A stretch of DNA of 64,000 nucleotides, taken from positions 372,001 through 436,000 of the forward strand of contig NZ_LANX01000001.1 in assembly GCF_000964795.1 (NCBI RefSeq), given 5' to 3'. Made by a program: the position numbers and the translations under genes. The notes beneath the pieces were generated by a model that was not told where the DNA came from, made no database searches, and saw only the letters and a list, made by a program, of their open reading frames with translations. Positions 18,567 through 29,271 of this stretch are shown one piece after another (within the stretch, counting starts at the first letter, position 1; every line of letters begins with the position of its first letter). This stretch comes from Candidatus Neoehrlichia procyonis str. RAC413 (GTDB lineage: Bacteria > Pseudomonadota > Alphaproteobacteria > Rickettsiales > Anaplasmataceae).

Positions 18567-20359
18567 TAATTTTACTCAAGATAAGTAGCATAAAAACACT
18601 TGATATAAGTTTTTTAATAGCATCTATTTATAATATTAAATATTATCACGTAAGGTATAACTTACAATTATTCACTAAACCCATGATAGTTATTTATATA
18701 CAAACTTTAAAATTACAATACCCTACAATTGAAATAATAATGACCTCTATTACTAAATAAGCTATTCTAATTTAAAATCATTAGTCAAATTTAAAAAAAA
18801 TATTGTCTTAATTGGTATATTGTATTGCAAGAAAATAATAAGTGCCATAACTGCATTAAACATATGTTAAGTAACATAGATTTACATATTAAGTTTTTTA
18901 TATCAGTACTATAAATAGTAAAAAATCTTTCACTGTTACAAATAATCCGTTTTCCTACTTCATTATCCACAAAAATAAGCATTAAATTAAATACAAAAAG
19001 CCTACAAATCATATAAATAGTAAATTTATATATAATAAACCCCTACATACACAATGTGTTTTACTATTAAACTCACTTATATCAATAAATTCTTAAAAAA
19101 AGTCAAAATTTTTATGCATCACTACATATAGTATTAAAATAACCAAAAGAATATAAGACTACATGATTTCTAAATTTATATAAATTGCAGACAAACTCAT
19201 ATAAAACCCGTAGATTTGATTATTACTTTGCTAAAAAATATGATTTATCTTAAATAAAAAAATTCTTTTTTTATGACATGATACATCATCGTACTTCTTA
19301 TTATTTAGTTCAGCTCAGATTTTTATACCTTACCTACATATTCAAAATTAGTACAATATCAACAAATAATAATATTAGATGCATAATAAAAAAGTAATAT
19401 AAAAACTATTTACTCAGCACTTTTGTTATGATTCCTCCTTTAACATATCATGATACATGCTATTAAGATAGCTTATTATTATGAACAAAAATGCAATATA
19501 GCTGTAAAAAATTAACTTTTAAATTTTTGCGCAAAGTTAGTTATATACACAGTTCTTACTATAATGTATAATAAATCAATATAAATGTAGTAAAATCAAG
19601 AAAATACAAGTTTATAATAAGAGAAATAATAAAGCTATTTCACAGGAATAAGAACCTATTATCTATAATAATAAACATAATGCATATTTTAAAATATTTA
19701 AATAAGCTTTATATTAAGTATAAGCTTATAAAAATAAAAAAACTTATAGCAATAATGAATCAGATATTATATGTAATACACAAAAACTAATATAAAAACA
19801 TGTATATTAAAAAAACAAAAATTCAAAACTTAAATTATATTATCAAATATAAACTTAAGTCCTTAACATAAGGTATTAAAATAATTTCATTATCTAAATT
19901 TATAATTAACAACGTAACATGCAATATATTCCATTCAATATACAGCGTTTATTGATACAACTCTGTAAAGAAGTTAACCTAAAAATCAAACACATAACTA
20001 ACTATTATAGATTTTTAGCACATATAAAAATGTAATACTTATAAAACATGTTCTTAATTTTACAATCATAGCACACGTAAAGATGTTAAACACAAATACT
20101 TACAAAGTTTATAAATACTAATATAATACAATAAATAATTTTGTATAACATTACACTAATACTATTTAGTGATAATAGTTAATATAAAAGCATTAATTTT
20201 TACCAATAATGATCTTAGTAAAAAAGCCTTATTTTTATTTCCAAATTGTAACTTTAAATTAACAATTCTGAACACAGCAAAAATATAATTTATCAATCCA
20301 GAGAAAAATATCCTTCACTATCAAAAACAATAAAGGATATTTCATCTATTAAATTATAT
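18567..20359. other. Gene-free stretch between glycosyltransferase island and porin cluster (1.8 kb)
   Basis: No supported gene on either strand. The first 190 bp are open in the frame reached by slippage of the C10 tract. Near 19510-19540 the sequence TTTTAAATTTTTGCGCAAAGTT resembles one near 11445-11470 on the other side of the island. Confidence 0.5.
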
Positions 20360-22108
20360 TTAAAATTCACACTTCATACCTATAAGCAAGATTGACCCTT
20401 GCTTATAATCATCATGCAACTTTTGATGAGCTGTGAAATAATGATAGTTTGCAAAGATTTTATATTGAAGTTTAGATAAAATTTCAGAAAAAGTATATTC
20501 AACTCCAGCACCAATATCATACAATCTATTCTCCGCGCCATAAACACTTTTACGATAAGATGTACTTACAGTAGTTCCTTTATAACCATAACTAGCTCCT
20601 ACAGTCCAAAAGTACGAAGAACCTAAAATAACACCGTTATCATTGTATAAAAATTTTTCCTCTATCGCATTAAATTCATATTTACCAACAATACTATCAA
20701 TCTCTCCTAAATAACCATAAGAAGCAGCAATTTTGGCTGTTTTATAATTAGCAACTGCTCCAACTGCTATACTTTTTATGTTAGGCATTATTACAAACTC
20801 ATTATTTTGCTCTTGTATACTCTTAAAATGTGCATATTCACTTGTAATAGATGTTTGAATATTTACATCGCGTAAATTAACTTTATAGGTTAACCCCAAA
20901 TTTACAATATTATCATATATAGGAGCTATAAAGCCACGATGAATTTTCATCTTCCTAGTAATATTTTCTATAATATTCGATATGCTTTCTCTTAAGTTAT
21001 AATCATAATCATAATCCTTATTATGTAAATCTTGTATCAATAATCTTCTATCTTGTTCATAAGAATCTTTGATAATGTTTAAAACATCATATTCAATTTT
21101 GTCTTGGTGAGTTACAGTATATCTGCTAACATCCTGTATTGACTTTTCAAGATTCATAAGTTTACCCTCTATTACATTAAGTACTTCATAGTCTGTTATA
21201 TCTTTTACCATATTAGTAATCTTTTCCATGATATCATAATTAATAAGTACTTTTACAACATCATCCTTCGCTTTACGAGATAATGAACTATTATTATTAA
21301 TATTAGCTCTAAGAACAGAAGAATAATCATACCCAAAAGGAGAATAACTTATACCAACACTAAAACCTAACACATTTGGAGATATATACGATACTCTTAA
21401 TGGTAAAGAATTAATCAGTGTACCACTATTTTGATATTTATAATGATTATATGAAAATCTATTCATGCCATCAAATAAACCTTCCATATATAACCCTGTA
21501 GGCAAATAAAAAGCATTTTTTATATATTCATCAGTATTTTTCTCGCCAAAATTATAACCAGCAAAAAATTCATTTCTTAGATTAACATATTTAAGCCAAG
21601 AATTGCCATTATCTCCTGTACCTATAGTAAAGGCATCTATTTTCATAATAGAATCGACACCCTTTTGATATCCGATAGTAAAATTACCATAAGCAGTATT
21701 TACAAATAATTTAGTTCCCCTATTATTTATTGCAGTTGAAGCAGTAAAGTCACTTTTTTTAATATAAGGAGTATCAAACTCCACATTAAATCCATAAGAA
21801 ATTCCTAGATTATTATTTTGACCTTCTGCTGTTATACTAAATGTACCATCTATCATTGCACCATATCCACGAGAATAATCTTGAAAAGGTGATATTACAG
21901 GATCATTACCTTCTTGATTAACAACCCATCCATAAGATAAAAAATCTCCTCCTATCTTAAAAAAAGGGTATTTATTGCTATGTATTTTTTCACTATGTAT
22001 TAAACCTTTCTTATGTTCTTTCGTGCAGTTAGAACACGCCAGTACCTCTTCGATGCTATAAAGCATTAATAAAGATACTAAAGCAGTAGACAAAGAAAGT
22101 TTCCTCAT
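20360..22108 (-). CDS. Outer-membrane porin-like protein, paralogue 1 (with long helical insert)
   Basis: 582 residues. Residues 1-24 are a signal peptide ending LACS. The body alternates beta strands and ends in Phe (LIGMKCEF), the usual outer-membrane barrel signature. It shares with its four neighbours the motif FTIGYQKGVDSIMKIDAF, then IGTGD, PLRVSYISP, GISYSPFGYDY, ASYGYLGEI and the closing FANYHYF. It differs by a charged, helix-prone insert of about 110 residues (about 270-380; for example DVVKVLINYDIMEKITNMV) at the place where all paralogues have a variable loop. Likely a surface-exposed pore of the Gram-negative porin type; relatives in Anaplasma and Ehrlichia (the Asp55/Asp62-type proteins) are the family I would compare first. 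First in chromosome order and furthest from the others in sequence. Confidence 0.8.
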   Translation of the reverse strand: MRKLSLSTALVSLLMLYSIEEVLACSNCTKEHKKGLIHSEKIHSNKYPFFKIGGDFLSYGWVVNQEGNDPVISPFQDYSRGYGAMIDGTFSITAEGQNNNLGISYGFNVEFDTPYIKKSDFTASTAINNRGTKLFVNTAYGNFTIGYQKGVDSIMKIDAFTIGTGDNGNSWLKYVNLRNEFFAGYNFGEKNTDEYIKNAFYLPTGLYMEGLFDGMNRFSYNHYKYQNSGTLINSLPLRVSYISPNVLGFSVGISYSPFGYDYSSVLRANINNNSSLSRKAKDDVVKVLINYDIMEKITNMVKDITDYEVLNVIEGKLMNLEKSIQDVSRYTVTHQDKIEYDVLNIIKDSYEQDRRLLIQDLHNKDYDYDYNLRESISNIIENITRKMKIHRGFIAPIYDNIVNLGLTYKVNLRDVNIQTSITSEYAHFKSIQEQNNEFVIMPNIKSIAVGAVANYKTAKIAASYGYLGEIDSIVGKYEFNAIEEKFLYNDNGVILGSSYFWTVGASYGYKGTTVSTSYRKSVYGAENRLYDIGAGVEYTFSEILSKLQYKIFANYHYFTAHQKLHDDYKQGSILLIGMKCEF

Positions 22109-22967
22109 ACATTTACCTAAGTGAATTAAATATATTAAAATTAATTATTATGTTAAATCATAAATAATATGACATGTCAATAAATGAATAATTTTATAAA
22201 GGAAATAATGGATAAATTAGCTATAACATATGTCTTATTAAAATATTTGTGTTATAATAAAAAATATTCTCAATAATATGCTTATTCAGCACAATATTAA
22301 ACAAGATCATTATCACATTTTACGATAATAAAAATATATTATAATTTAAAAATACATACTTATTATAGGATATATCTTAATATTCTTTAGGATATATAAT
22401 TCATGCTATTATTAGCAATATAAGATTATAAAATAATATCTACTATATTATATGTTATAGTGCTAATTAAAATGACATTTTTCGTTGAATCGAGTTTCTA
22501 ATTATTCTTCAATATACTAATGTAAAATCTTTACATTTCTCAATTATTCAGCAACAAAAGTGCTATTTTTATTTTTATAAAAAAAGTAAATTATAAAATA
22601 CTGATAATTCTAATATGCTAAAGCACTTTACAAATATAAAGTATAGAGTTTATTAGCTTAAAAAATCATTATGAAAGTAAAAATTTAAATATCCATCCTC
22701 TTCAATAAGTCAAAAACATAAAAGCAATAAACCCTATACTTACTCTTTAATAATGACAATTTTTATTATTTATAACATAATTACAGCTTATTCTATAAGT
22801 CAATTAATACATATAATATTAATATTTATTGAAGCATTCTGATATGCTTTACAAATTTTACTATTACATAATATATAACTTACTTACCAAGCATTAGTAT
22901 AAACTAATATTATCATTATATTGCTATAATATCACTTAATAATTTACCATACTACAAACCTACTTTA
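22109..22967. other. Intergenic between porin paralogues 1 and 2
   Basis: About 860 bp, AT-rich, no gene seen. The left part should hold the promoter of paralogue 1. The size suggests each porin gene is transcribed separately. Confidence 0.55.
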
Positions 22968-24569
22968 TCAAAACTCAATTTTAATACCCGACAATATAAT
23001 ACTGCCTTTATTAATATTAGCTTTTTCAATATTACTATCATCTATATAATATAGACGATAATCTTGATTTGTATTAAAATAGTGATAATTAGTAAAAATT
23101 TTACAATTTAACTTATCTGTAGTATAAAGAGTATAATCAATACCAATACCAAGATCTTTCAAGAAATTATTACCCCTATACAATATATGTTTAAAATTAT
23201 CATAATAATAATTATAAGAAAAAGATTTAAAGTAAGTTATACTCAATAATAAGTTATTATATTGATAACTTGCACCTACATCCCAATAATAAGCATGGTT
23301 TTTAGGGAAATACTGCGTTACATCTACTAAATCCTTAAATTTATCATTGTAATCTATAACACCAGATTGACCTAAATAACCATAGGCAGCTCCTAATTTA
23401 AGATTTTTATACTGAGCATTTATTCCTAAAGCTATTCCTGTTAAATTATGCAACTTATGGTATCGTTCATCCATATATTTATTCAGAAATTTCTTTACAT
23501 ATTCAGCCATATATTGTTCATTAAAAAGTTGGTCATGTTTACTTGCAGGTTCATCAATGTACATATTATGAGCCCTATTAATAGAAAGGTTTACATATTT
23601 ACTAGCCATAAACTTTGCATTATCTGCAGTAATGGATTTTCCATACTCACCAATCATTGAAGCATTAAACTTGATATCATTGACTTTATAACCATAAGAT
23701 ATTGCTCCACTAATAATATGAGTATATGGACTAATAACAACATTATTTAAAGGAGCAAAAACATCTCTATAGCGATATACTATCCCATAATCACTATTAC
23801 TATCATCTACATCGCCCATTACATTAATAACACCCATAACATCATTCAGCAAAAAATCACTTTTATAACCTTTTGGAGAATAGCTTATACCAAATGTTAA
23901 TCCATTAAAATTTAAAGATTTATAAGAAAATCGAAATGGCAAATAACCAGAAAAATCGTTCTCATTTAAATTAAAATCTGTAGAAAAATAATTACCATTA
24001 TTACGAAATAAATTTTCGCTATATAATCCTGAAGATCGATAAAAAGGAATATTATTTACTCCTTTATGTACTGGAAAAAAATGCCTTATATATCTTGTCC
24101 ATTCACTACTTGCATCTCCTGCAGCAATATCAAATGCATCCACCTTCATTTCAGATTCAACACCCTCTTGATATCCTAGTGATATATAACCATAGGGAGT
24201 ATCAGCAAATGCTACAATCCTACCTTTAGTTATTGGCATTAATATTTGGAATTTTGCTCCATAAAGAATATTAGTATCATACTTTTTTAAGTTTACTTCT
24301 AACATTCCATTACTATCTATTCCCCATTTTTCAAAATTACTATCAAAATTATATTCATAAACATTTTTATTATTAAAATTATCTTTTATAAACCAATTAT
24401 AAGACATTAATTTTCCGCTAATAGTAATATATTTCATGTAATCTTGAGAAACATTCTGTAATGTCTGACACTTTATACATTCATTATTACCATTATGTTT
24501 TGCAAAAGCACATTCATATATTGACAGAAACATGCACATACAAGCAGAAATTGTAAAGAGATTTTTCAT
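22968..24569 (-). CDS. Outer-membrane porin-like protein, paralogue 2
   Basis: 533 residues from the ATG at 24569. The open frame continues upstream to 24779, but that extra 70-residue part is a run of Phe/Ile/Tyr without homology to the paralogues, whereas MKNLFTISACMCMFLSIYEC followed by AFA is a proper signal peptide. Shared family motifs: ISLGYQEGVESEMKVDAFDI, AAGDASSEWTRYI, LPFRFSYKS, FGISYSPKGYK, LKLGAAYGYLGQSG, YYWDVGASYQYNNLLLS and the C-terminal LSGIKIEF. A variable loop of about 50 residues follows SYSPKGYK, and a second variable stretch lies around residues 355-400. Predicted outer-membrane beta barrel exposed at the cell surface; the transported solute is unknown. Confidence 0.82.
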   Translation of the reverse strand: MKNLFTISACMCMFLSIYECAFAKHNGNNECIKCQTLQNVSQDYMKYITISGKLMSYNWFIKDNFNNKNVYEYNFDSNFEKWGIDSNGMLEVNLKKYDTNILYGAKFQILMPITKGRIVAFADTPYGYISLGYQEGVESEMKVDAFDIAAGDASSEWTRYIRHFFPVHKGVNNIPFYRSSGLYSENLFRNNGNYFSTDFNLNENDFSGYLPFRFSYKSLNFNGLTFGISYSPKGYKSDFLLNDVMGVINVMGDVDDSNSDYGIVYRYRDVFAPLNNVVISPYTHIISGAISYGYKVNDIKFNASMIGEYGKSITADNAKFMASKYVNLSINRAHNMYIDEPASKHDQLFNEQYMAEYVKKFLNKYMDERYHKLHNLTGIALGINAQYKNLKLGAAYGYLGQSGVIDYNDKFKDLVDVTQYFPKNHAYYWDVGASYQYNNLLLSITYFKSFSYNYYYDNFKHILYRGNNFLKDLGIGIDYTLYTTDKLNCKIFTNYHYFNTNQDYRLYYIDDSNIEKANINKGSIILSGIKIEF

Positions 24570-25474
24570 AATATACCCAAGATAACACACAAAAATATAC
24601 TTTATAAAGTATATTAATGAAATTATATATAGGATATAAACAATAATGTAAATATAAATTTTGTTTATTACATAAAAAATTATGAAATAAAATAAAAAAA
24701 ATTGTATTCTAACTACATAATTACTACTTAAAGTATATATTTTATACAAACTCACATTAATAAAAATAAAAAACATCATAAAAATCTTAAAAAGATTTTT
24801 ATAAATAAACCTAATATAAAAAAAATTCTTAGACTAAGATTATCTTATTTCATAATTAAGAAATATATGTTATAGTTTTTTGCTTTACACAAACAGTTAT
24901 ATTAAATACTTTTTTATAAATAAAGATAGTAATATCCTATTAAAAAATATTAGCAGTATTGTTACAAAAAAATACAATAGTTACTTACTTAACAACTATG
25001 TGATATAAATATATCACGATAAATACAATTATTGATATATAATAACTTTTGCAAAAAACTTTCTAATAAAATTAGAGACCATAAAAATAAAACTACTATA
25101 TAGCAAAAACTTAGAATTTTTATTAACAATATGAACTTATAAGTATATGATTATAAAAGAAGTTGTCTCATAAATTAGCAATATTTATAAGTAAAAAACA
25201 TTGCATATTATTATGCTTTAATACTAATAAATAATTTTTCACCATCAATTCATCTAAGCATAAAAAGGACCATAAAAGCTTAAAAAATAACTACTTACAA
25301 AATTATCAGAGAGGTAAAATATATATACTTACATATGAAACCATATAATAAGAAGAAAAGCTTATTCCTCTACATAACATTATTTTTCTAATTTAAATAC
25401 CATTATCCTCATGTAACTAATAAAAACTATAATATTATTATATATATCTCAATTAACAAATTACATCCAACAAT
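24570..25474. other. Intergenic between porin paralogues 2 and 3
   Basis: About 900 bp. The first 210 bp form an open but probably untranslated upstream extension of paralogue 2. The rest has stops in all frames and no recognisable RNA gene. Confidence 0.55.
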
Positions 25475-27085
25475 CTAAAATTCTAACTTTATTCCTGATA
25501 AAAAAATACCTCCTTGAAGAACATATTCTGCTGCAGAAATACTTTGATTTATAATAAAATAATGATAGTTAGCAAACAATTTATAATGTGTTTTATTATT
25601 ACTATATACAGCATAATCAAATCCTACACTAAAATCTCTTAAAAAATGTTTATCTTCTGATGATAACAAATTATTTGTTGTAGTATTGTAGCCGCCATAT
25701 GAAGAGTTAAAGTATACAGCACTCATTAACAAGTTATTATATTTATAACTTATACCCACATCCCAATAATAAGAATGACCACTAGGTACATATTTTAATA
25801 ATTGATTATCATAATAATAGTAATTAATCATACCAGATTTACCTAAATAACCATAAGCAGCTCCAAACTTTAACTTACCACAATCAATATTTGTTCCTAA
25901 AGCAATCCCTACTAAATCATGCAGAACATAATATTTTGAATTATCAGACTTTGCATACTCACCCACAATAGAAGTAATAAACCTAACATCATTGATTTTA
26001 TAATCATAATATATAGCACCACTTATAATATTTTTATAAGAACTTACAGATTTATTAATTAATCCACTAACAATCTCTTTTGTGTCAGCACTCAACAAAT
26101 CTACTTCTTTTATATCAGCTGTAACATTATAATTTACTCCTTTTGTAACTGTTAGTTTATTGTTTTTATTGTTTTGTCTTGATGATTGTGAATTTACTGT
26201 GTTAACAATCATATCTTTATTGGCAAGACTTCCTAGTGAAATGTTATCATAAGCACTAACAATGCGCAAATTCCTTTGTGAAAGCAAATCTTCCTTATAT
26301 CCTAATGGTGAATAACTAATACCAAATTTTAAACCAAAAATATCTACAGATTTATAAGAAATTCTAAACGGTAAGCTATTGATAAAATCCCTGTCGTCAA
26401 GCATACCATCTTCCATAATAAAATTACCATTACTACGAAATAAATTTTCACTATATAATCCTGAAGACCAATAGCAAGGAATATTATTTACTACGGAAAC
26501 ATCATGTACAACAAAAAATCCACTTACATACCTTGACCATCCTATACTTTGATCACCTGCAGCTATGTTAAAAGCATCGACCTTCATTTCAGATTCTATA
26601 CCCTCCTGATAACCAAATGATAAGTCACCATGAGGAGAATTTATAAATCCTATAATTCCTTTATTAGATAACTTACTATAAAAAACTCTACCCCGCATTG
26701 CAGGCATTAATAGCTGAAACATTGCTCCATATACAAATCTATCATTATTTTCCTTCGATATAATACTAACGCTTAATAAAGCATCATTATTTATACCCCA
26801 ACTATCTAAACTAGCATTTGAGTTATAACGATACTTGCTATAGTAGGAAATTACACGATCACTTACGCTGTAGTCCTTATTATTTGTAACCCAAATATAT
26901 GATAAAGCATTACCATAAACACTAATCCTACTATTCTGATTCTTCACTGCACTACGCAATTGCTGATAATTCTCCCGAGCGCTATTTTTATCATAATTTT
27001 GCTTTGCAAGAATACCCTCCTTACATAGCAATATAAGCATAAAAACAATAAAAAAAATTCTCATAAACAAAACCATCAAACTCAT
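25475..27085 (-). CDS. Outer-membrane porin-like protein, paralogue 3
   Basis: 536 residues. The N-terminus is a signal peptide (MSLMVLFMRIFFIVFMLILL, ending near ILA); an internal ATG at residue 8 (27064) is an alternative start, but AGGGG lies upstream of the first ATG. Closest to paralogue 2: LSFGYQEGIESEMKVDAFNI, then AAGDQSIGWSRYV, LPFRISYKSVDIFGLKFG, SYSPLGYK, LKFGAAYGYLGKSG, YYWDVGISYKYNNLLMS, and the final LSGIKLEF. The variable loop after SYSPLGYK is about 90 residues, Asn/Ser/Lys-rich and unrelated to that of the neighbours. Predicted surface porin. Confidence 0.82.
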   Translation of the reverse strand: MSLMVLFMRIFFIVFMLILLCKEGILAKQNYDKNSARENYQQLRSAVKNQNSRISVYGNALSYIWVTNNKDYSVSDRVISYYSKYRYNSNASLDSWGINNDALLSVSIISKENNDRFVYGAMFQLLMPAMRGRVFYSKLSNKGIIGFINSPHGDLSFGYQEGIESEMKVDAFNIAAGDQSIGWSRYVSGFFVVHDVSVVNNIPCYWSSGLYSENLFRSNGNFIMEDGMLDDRDFINSLPFRISYKSVDIFGLKFGISYSPLGYKEDLLSQRNLRIVSAYDNISLGSLANKDMIVNTVNSQSSRQNNKNNKLTVTKGVNYNVTADIKEVDLLSADTKEIVSGLINKSVSSYKNIISGAIYYDYKINDVRFITSIVGEYAKSDNSKYYVLHDLVGIALGTNIDCGKLKFGAAYGYLGKSGMINYYYYDNQLLKYVPSGHSYYWDVGISYKYNNLLMSAVYFNSSYGGYNTTTNNLLSSEDKHFLRDFSVGFDYAVYSNNKTHYKLFANYHYFIINQSISAAEYVLQGGIFLSGIKLEF

Positions 27086-27588
27086 TATAAAATTCTACCC
27101 CTTAAAAGGGTCATTGCTAATTTATAACAATAATATAATGTTAGATTATAAATATTTAAAAATATATGCAACTATAAATTTATAAAAATATCTATTATTA
27201 AACTTAAAATAATATAATATAAGCATATCTAAATAACTGCATACATATTCATCCTATTGTAAACTATATCAAGAGATAGATTCACGATAATTTCTCAGAT
27301 ATAGTAAGATATTTTTAAATAAACTTTTTTTCTAATAGATAAATATCAAATTTATAGCAAAAAAATACACTAATAATTTTGAAAAAGCATTTAATTCATT
27401 AAGTATTTTATTACTAATAAAAATTATATATCATAATTCACCATTCGAAAGTAAATTACACTTCACTTTATAACATCAAATAATTAAAAAAGTTAAGCAA
27501 AACTATAAATCATAATATCACTTTATAAACTAAAAAATACAACTACCTATAAAAGTTAAATACACCGATTTCATCAAGCCCAAATATT
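27086..27588. other. Intergenic between porin paralogues 3 and 4
   Basis: About 500 bp, AT-rich. The short palindrome ACCCCTTAAAAGGGT lies at about 27097-27111, just upstream of paralogue 3; it could be an operator or chance. Confidence 0.5.
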
Positions 27589-29166
27589 CTAAAATTCAAC
27601 TTTAACTCCTAATAGAAAAACAACTCCATTATATTTAACCACATCTTTTTCTACATCATCAACAGCATTAGTATCAAAGAATATCTCAGTACTTTGTAAT
27701 AGATTAAAAACATGATAGTTACTAAACAATTTACAATGCACCTTATTATTGTTATACAACATGTATTCTAATCCTACAGTAAAATCCTTTAAAAAATATA
27801 CATCAAATATTTTATTAGTAATATAATTACTATTTGTAACAGAATACAAATAAGTTACACTTAAAGATAAATCATTATATTCGTAGCTACCACCAAAATT
27901 CCAATAATAACTATTATTGCCACTACTAATAAAATCTAAATATTTCTTTCCTAAAAAATTATATTTTATAATTCCAGATTTACCCAAATATCCATAAGCA
28001 CAACCCAATTTTAATTTATCATATAAAACATTAACCCCAGCCGCTACTCCTGTTAAGTCGTAATATTCTAATTCTATTATATCACTATTTAAATTATCAC
28101 TAACTTTTTCAGATTTTGCATATTCACCTATAAGAGAAGTAACAATTTTTGTACTGGCAATGTCATATGTATATGACAAACCTCCACTAATAACATTTTT
28201 ATATGGACTTACAATATATTTCGTAGTAAGAGCATGTACGTTTTGTATTCTATTTGCATCATTATCTACATCAACTTTATTAATAGCATCACCTCTAAGT
28301 TGTATTTTCTCTAAAATTGTAAGACGTGCTGGTAATATGCTTGGTTGTTGTTGTGATACAAATTTATATAAACCAAGTTGCAAATTTTCTATTAATATAT
28401 TACTAGTATTAGTAATACTGGTAATATCATACCCTGAGTTGTTTTGTATTTTATAGCCCAACGGCATATAACTTACCCCAAATATCATATTAGAAAATCC
28501 TGTAAAGCTGTATGATATCCTAAATGGTAAACTATGCATAAACCCTTTAGTAGTACTTAAAAACCTAACAATACCATTCTCATTATCAGAAGATAAAGTC
28601 TCGCTATACAAACCTGAAGGCAAATAAAAAGGAATATCTTCAGAATGATGTGCAAAATATTTTATATATTTTACCCATGCATCACTTGTGTCTCCTACAG
28701 CTATACTAAATGCATCCACCTTTATATTCGATTCTACACCTGCTTGATACCCAAATGATAACTTTCCATAATCATTATTAATAAAAATGAGACTGCCTGT
28801 TCTACCTTGAGACATAGGCATTAACAATTGTAAACTTGCACCTACAACACCAAAGTTACTTCTTTTTGATACAAGATCTAAATTTAGTACGGTATCATAA
28901 GTTATTCCCCAATCAAAAAATGCTATATTCTCCTCAACTTCTTCTCCTAAAGCTTTTTGATCTCTAATCCAGGCATAAGATAATACTTGACCACGAGCAT
29001 TAACACGCCCTTTATCACTTTTTATTACTTTTTTAATTTTTTGAAAATTAACACATTGATTATTTTTAGCATTTTTTAGCCCATTATCATAGTCCATCTG
29101 CCTAGCAGAAACAACATTATAACATAACAACAAAACTAAAAAAAAAACTGCTATATAACCCCTCAT
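27589..29166 (-). CDS. Outer-membrane porin-like protein, paralogue 4
   Basis: 525 residues with signal peptide MRGYIAVFFLVLLLCYNVVS followed by ARQ. Family motifs: LSFGYQAGVESNIKVDAFSI, AVGDTSDAWVKYI, LPFRISYSF, FGVSYMPLGYK, LKLGCAYGYLGKSG, YYWNFGGSYEYNDLSLS, and the C-terminal LLGVKVEF. The variable loop after SYMPLGYK is about 85 residues and contains a Gln/Pro stretch (VSQQQPSILPARL). The distance to paralogue 5 is only 105 nt, the shortest spacing in the cluster, so these two may share a transcript. Predicted outer-membrane beta barrel at the surface. Confidence 0.82.
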   Translation of the reverse strand: MRGYIAVFFLVLLLCYNVVSARQMDYDNGLKNAKNNQCVNFQKIKKVIKSDKGRVNARGQVLSYAWIRDQKALGEEVEENIAFFDWGITYDTVLNLDLVSKRSNFGVVGASLQLLMPMSQGRTGSLIFINNDYGKLSFGYQAGVESNIKVDAFSIAVGDTSDAWVKYIKYFAHHSEDIPFYLPSGLYSETLSSDNENGIVRFLSTTKGFMHSLPFRISYSFTGFSNMIFGVSYMPLGYKIQNNSGYDITSITNTSNILIENLQLGLYKFVSQQQPSILPARLTILEKIQLRGDAINKVDVDNDANRIQNVHALTTKYIVSPYKNVISGGLSYTYDIASTKIVTSLIGEYAKSEKVSDNLNSDIIELEYYDLTGVAAGVNVLYDKLKLGCAYGYLGKSGIIKYNFLGKKYLDFISSGNNSYYWNFGGSYEYNDLSLSVTYLYSVTNSNYITNKIFDVYFLKDFTVGLEYMLYNNNKVHCKLFSNYHVFNLLQSTEIFFDTNAVDDVEKDVVKYNGVVFLLGVKVEF

Positions 29167-29271
29167 AATTAAACCACCTAAATAAACACACTAAAAAATA
29201 CATTACAACAGGCATTAATCCATATAAAAAATCTGTTAAGCATATTACATCAAAATACATATTATCCATTA

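Noticed and set aside
18791..19012. 73-codon minus-strand ORF
   Set aside because: No motif, isolated in a gene desert, composition typical of chance frames here.
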